Part shown: in pieces, positions 32,645-35,362 of the stretch | Numbering within the stretch: the first letter of the stretch is position 1 | How the letters are laid out: each line of letters begins with the position of its first letter | Assembly: GCA_011390955.1 (NCBI GenBank) | Contig: JAABRM010000071.1 | Location: 1-35,362, forward strand | DNA: 35,362 bases | Reading direction: 5' to 3' | Origin: Oscillatoriales cyanobacterium | Lineage (GTDB): Bacteria > Cyanobacteriota > Cyanobacteriia > Cyanobacteriales > Laspinemataceae | Notes under the pieces: generated by a model | Seen by the model: only the letters and a program-made list of their open reading frames with translations | Database searches by the model: none | Told to the model about the DNA's origin: nothing | Program-made: the position numbers and the translations under genes

Positions 32645-35362
32645 TCAACCAATAACTAACAATTCCTCAAACAATCGATCGCCCAAGTTCATTAGTCTCA
32701 GGGAAGGATGTTCGTCAAAAACTTCGGGATAAAAAGTGACTGATATCTGTTGATTTTCATAGGTTAGCTGCCAAATTCGATCGCCTATTGGGGTGAACTC
32801 AATTCCCCGCGATCGCCAAATTTCTGCCATTATTTCCGATTGGGTGAAAAGTTGCTCAATTTCCGCTGGAGTAATCGGAGAACCGGGCAAAGGTTGGCGG
32901 ATTTCGGCTAAGTCTGCCTCCACATCCATGCCCACCATTTCATCTAGATCGGGACGCAACGGGGAGCGATCGCATTCTCGATCAAATTCCGCCATTAATA
33001 CATCTTCTTCTTCCGGGTCTGCACTCATTACCACTTTTTCAATAAAGGTGGGAACTTGGGCTAAAATTGGCTGCAAATGTCCCACCACATTGGTAAATAA
33101 ATTGATGCGATCGCGCAATTTTTTATAGACTTTAGCCTCAACAGTGCCATCATAATAAAAATTATGCACTTTTACCGTAGGATAGCGCTGACCAATGCGA
33201 TCTAATCGGCCAATTCTTTGTTCTACCCGCATCGGATTCCACGGCAAATCATAATTAATTAAAACCCCACAAGTTTGTAAATTTAATCCCTCACTAGCGG
33301 ATTCTGTACAGATTAAAACTTGGATTTCTCCATCTCTAAACATTCGTTTAATTTGTTCTTTTGGCACTAATTGCCACATATATTTTTTAATAAGCCCCCC
33401 TTTTGAAGGGGGGTTGGGGGGGATCTCTTTTTGCCCCCCTTTTGAAGGGGGGTTGGGGGGGATCTCTGCCTCAATTACTCTCACCAATAACTCCCCACCT
33501 CGTCCCGAATAACAAGCCACGCGATCGCCGTATAATTGGCAAATTTGTTCGCGGAGATAATCCATTGTATCCGTATATTGGGTAAAAATAATCGCGCTTT
33601 CTCGTTCTAACAATTCCTGCCGTAAAGTTTCCAGCAAAAAAGATAACTTACTATCGTCCCCCGTATTTTCAAACTGGCGTAATAAATCTTCTAAATACTC
33701 TACTTCTTTCGGATCTACCGGGTTTAATCCAGGATTTAATCCAGGATTTAAATACTGTTCCAACCCTTGAATCACCGCATCATCCGCATCATCTAAATCC
33801 GCCAAATCATCAGGAGTAATACTAATCCCTTCTAACCGTCGTTGTAAAGATTCTCTAATCGCATAAAAAGAACTGGTTAACCGTTTTCGATATAAAGTCA
33901 TTAAAAAACCTAGGGCTTTTCGGTTCTGTTTTTCCGCTAACTTATAGAAATTTCTCACATAATCGCTTACCGCTTGATATAGAGGAATTTCCCGATCGCT
34001 TTCCAGGGCGATCGCATTATCTTGGACAACCCTTTGGGGAATATCTTGGCTTAACATTCCCCGCTTATAATATTCCCGCAAAGTATCGCGAGTATGGCGA
34101 AACATCAAATCTTTCAGGGGAGTATTCACCGTCAAATATTGGCGGGATAACTGCATAAAATCCGCATTTTCCAGTAACTTTTTCCCATGCACCAAAGGCT
34201 TGCCCCGGTTCCAAGTATCTTGGAGTTGATAGGCTAACACTCGGTTATTTTTTTCCAGATATGCTTGCAACCGGGGGCAAGGTTTTCCCCCAAACTGGAA
34301 ATAATCGCGAGACATTTCTTGCCAAAATTTTAGCAATTGTTCGTCCGGTTTACTTGACAAATTAGTAGATAATGTAGTAAAATAATTACAGAAGTTATCC
34401 CCATAACGCCAATGACCATTTAAGCCCAACAAATCCAGTAAATCAAATACCTCAATAGGGTCAATTTGCATCGGCGTAGCGGACAATAAAATTAAAGCCT
34501 TGGTCTGGGTTTTTAACTGCTGCATCAGTTGTAATAAACTATTGGGAGTTTCCTGACGGGATTGGGGATTTTTGCGGCGGGCATGATGGGCCTCATCTAA
34601 AATAACTAAATCCCAAGGTTCTGCCCCTAACAATTCCCCTTGTCTCTCCTTGCGGCGGACTAAATGAGAAGAAGCTAAAATGCGATCGCACTGATTCCAG
34701 GGATTCCCAGAATTAGCCGCAATTTCCGTTATTTTATCCGCCGACTTAAAGCTACCTTGGCGATAACTCCAAAAATCCAAATTAAACTTTTCCCTAAGTT
34801 CCTCTTGCCATTGGGGTTGTACCGTTGCCGGGACAAGAATCAACACTCGTTTCACCTTTTGGCTAACCAACAAATAGCGCAAAATCAGCCCGGTTTCAAT
34901 AGTTTTCCCCAACCCCACCTCATCAGCAATCAAAAAATTATTCGGGAAACTTGCGGCAACGCGGCGCAATATTTTTATTTGATGTAACCAAGGCTTAATT
35001 GGAATTGACTTCAAGCAAAAATCCAAACACCCCGGATGTTCGTGTATTTTTAATAGGGCATTTAATAGGTCTGTTTCCTGGGGTGTAGGGGTTTGAGAGG
35101 GTGTAGGGTGTAGGGTGTAGGGTGTAGGGGTTTGAGAGGGTGTAGGGTGTAGGGTGTAGGGTGTAGGGAAGAGGGATATTTCTTTTAACTTTTCACTTTT
35201 CACTTTTAACTTTTCACTTTCCCCCACACCCCACACCCTACACCCTACACCCTTCATCCCACACCCTTCATCCCAACTAGGTCTTTCCCCAGGGCTATAT
35301 CGTAATAACTTTTGGCGAATCGCTTCGGGAACTGCAAATAACTTCACATTCGGGGCTAAATC
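32645..35362 (-). CDS. SNF2-family DEAD/DEAH helicase with in-frame repeat insertions (N-terminus beyond right edge)
   Basis: At least 905 codons; the frame stays open to the right edge (DLAPN precedes the first possible start, GTG 35347), so the N-terminus is missing. Numbered from 35347, the helicase shows ADEVGLGKT (141-149, Walker A), LVILDEAHHARR (DEAH 251-254) and LLSATPMQ (motif III). The C-terminal lobe has IIFTQYTDTMDYL, TESASEGLNLQ and QRIGRLDRIGQ (motif VI). This is the RapA/HepA-like branch of SNF2 ATPases, acting on nucleic-acid or protein-DNA complexes. Three repeat-derived stretches are in frame: residues about 25-89 (STRR), about 531-542 (LNPG repeats) and about 626-650 (two EIPPNPPSKGG units). 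The TGA stop lies in STRR. No DISARM or other defence partner is visible. Confidence 0.88.
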   Translation of the reverse strand, partial: DLAPNVKLFAVPEAIRQKLLRYSPGERPSWDEGCGMKGVGCRVWGVGESEKLKVKSEKLKEISLFPTPYTLHPTPSQTPTPYTLHPTPSQTPTPQETDLLNALLKIHEHPGCLDFCLKSIPIKPWLHQIKILRRVAASFPNNFLIADEVGLGKTIETGLILRYLLVSQKVKRVLILVPATVQPQWQEELREKFNLDFWSYRQGSFKSADKITEIAANSGNPWNQCDRILASSHLVRRKERQGELLGAEPWDLVILDEAHHARRKNPQSRQETPNSLLQLMQQLKTQTKALILLSATPMQIDPIEVFDLLDLLGLNGHWRYGDNFCNYFTTLSTNLSSKPDEQLLKFWQEMSRDYFQFGGKPCPRLQAYLEKNNRVLAYQLQDTWNRGKPLVHGKKLLENADFMQLSRQYLTVNTPLKDLMFRHTRDTLREYYKRGMLSQDIPQRVVQDNAIALESDREIPLYQAVSDYVRNFYKLAEKQNRKALGFLMTLYRKRLTSSFYAIRESLQRRLEGISITPDDLADLDDADDAVIQGLEQYLNPGLNPGLNPVDPKEVEYLEDLLRQFENTGDDSKLSFLLETLRQELLERESAIIFTQYTDTMDYLREQICQLYGDRVACYSGRGGELLVRVIEAEIPPNPPSKGGQKEIPPNPPSKGGLIKKYMWQLVPKEQIKRMFRDGEIQVLICTESASEGLNLQTCGVLINYDLPWNPMRVEQRIGRLDRIGQRYPTVKVHNFYYDGTVEAKVYKKLRDRINLFTNVVGHLQPILAQVPTFIEKVVMSADPEEEDVLMAEFDRECDRSPLRPDLDEMVGMDVEADLAEIRQPLPGSPITPAEIEQLFTQSEIMAEIWRSRGIEFTPIGDRIWQLTYENQQISVTFYPEVFDEHPSLRLMNLGDRLFEELLVIG
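33394..33467. repeat. 39-bp dispersed repeat, 2 copies, inside the helicase gene
   Basis: Each unit contains CCCCCC-TTTTGAA-GGGGGG and then TTGGGGGGGATCTC. Units start at 33394 and 33433. The 39-bp period is a multiple of three, so the reading frame survives and gives the peptide EIPPNPPSKGG twice between two helicase C-lobe motifs. This hairpin is a well-known dispersed element normally found in intergenic DNA. Confidence 0.9.
35081..35273. repeat. Heptanucleotide STRRs inside the helicase gene
   Basis: Three kinds lie side by side: GTGTAGG units (35081-35170), TTTTCAC units (about 35190-35221) and CACCCTA units (about 35222-35273). The first and last are complementary in type and could pair. 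On the coding strand they encode a Pro/Thr-rich stretch (repeated YTLHPTPSQTP) and a Lys-rich stretch without interrupting the frame. Confidence 0.92.

Larger units (their letters stand above)
31965..32660. repeat. Complex STRR region with inverted arms and two 83-bp hairpin blocks
   Basis: It begins inside the kinase gene with ACAGGGA and GTGAATA units. Three cycles of a T-rich arm (TTNTTTG heptamers) and a CA-rich arm (CAACNAA heptamers) follow. The first two cycles are each followed by a copy of the same 83-bp block. Arms: about 32022-32126 / 32127-32177, 32261-32318 / 32319-32409, and 32493-32546 / 32547-32660. It fills the space between two convergent genes and ends inside the helicase gene. 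Confidence 0.93.

Noticed and set aside
32029-32732. Several open frames rich in Val/Cys/Leu or Asn/Gln/Thr
   Set aside because: They are direct translations of TTNTTTG and CAACNAA heptamers in every frame, with no non-repeat content.
32645-35362. Helicase as part of a DISARM or similar defence operon
   Set aside because: No drm-like, methylase or nuclease partner lies next to it; the neighbour is a histidine kinase across a repeat region.

Overview
The window looks like chromosomal DNA of a filamentous, non-heterocystous-type cyanobacterium (Oscillatoriales-like; the rank is an inference). The HIP1 octamer GCGATCGC recurs throughout both genes and spacers. Protein families typical of cyanobacteria are present (COP23 lipoprotein, DICT-domain histidine kinase, vMAP-type N-terminal domain on a STAND ATPase). 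Heptanucleotide short tandem repeats (STRRs) and many dispersed hairpin repeats are also typical. No rRNA, tRNA, CRISPR array or complete insertion sequence was found.

Layout. 1-4.3 kb: three coiled-coil paralogues plus a decayed fourth copy, all on the minus strand and each with a copied promoter. A STAND NTPase and a divergent polytopic membrane protein are embedded among them. 4.4-6.7 kb: a small membrane protein, an M23 (LytM) peptidase with a long leader and a strong terminator, and a 66-aa conserved-type protein. 6.8-12.1 kb: a restriction-modification cluster consisting of an N6-adenine methyltransferase fused to a specificity-like domain, a convergent XRE regulator and HNH protein pair (4-nt overlap), and a C5-cytosine methyltransferase. 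12.2-14.1 kb: a serine-recombinase-family gene between two repeat arrays. 14.2-19.5 kb: a soluble histidine kinase, a 507-aa membrane protein, a GT39-type glycosyltransferase and a zinc-ribbon membrane protein. 20.2-22.75 kb: housekeeping genes surE (with an upstream partner gene) and pheS. 22.75-24.3 kb: a DUF433 gene between two arrays of the same 81-bp repeat, then a COP23 lipoprotein. 24.4-26.9 kb: a membrane-anchored McrB-like AAA+ protein without McrC, and a VOC protein. 27-32 kb: two large multidomain histidine kinases, divergently arranged. 32-35.4 kb: a complex STRR region and an SNF2-family helicase that runs off the right edge.

The restriction-modification cluster is the clearest functional unit. 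Its N6 methyltransferase promoter carries a perfect 16-bp palindrome at the expected start site. The XRE gene has a 12-bp direct repeat upstream, as expected for timed expression of modification before restriction.

The second theme is repeat biology. Repeat arrays fill four convergent intergenic regions and supply the stop codons of at least five genes. Repeats also lie in frame inside the SNF2 helicase gene, where they encode low-complexity linkers. I did not find a convincing multi-gene system that is wholly new. The best leads are the modular coiled-coil family, the repeat-encoded protein segments, the unusual methyltransferase pairing and the orphan membrane McrB-like ATPase.
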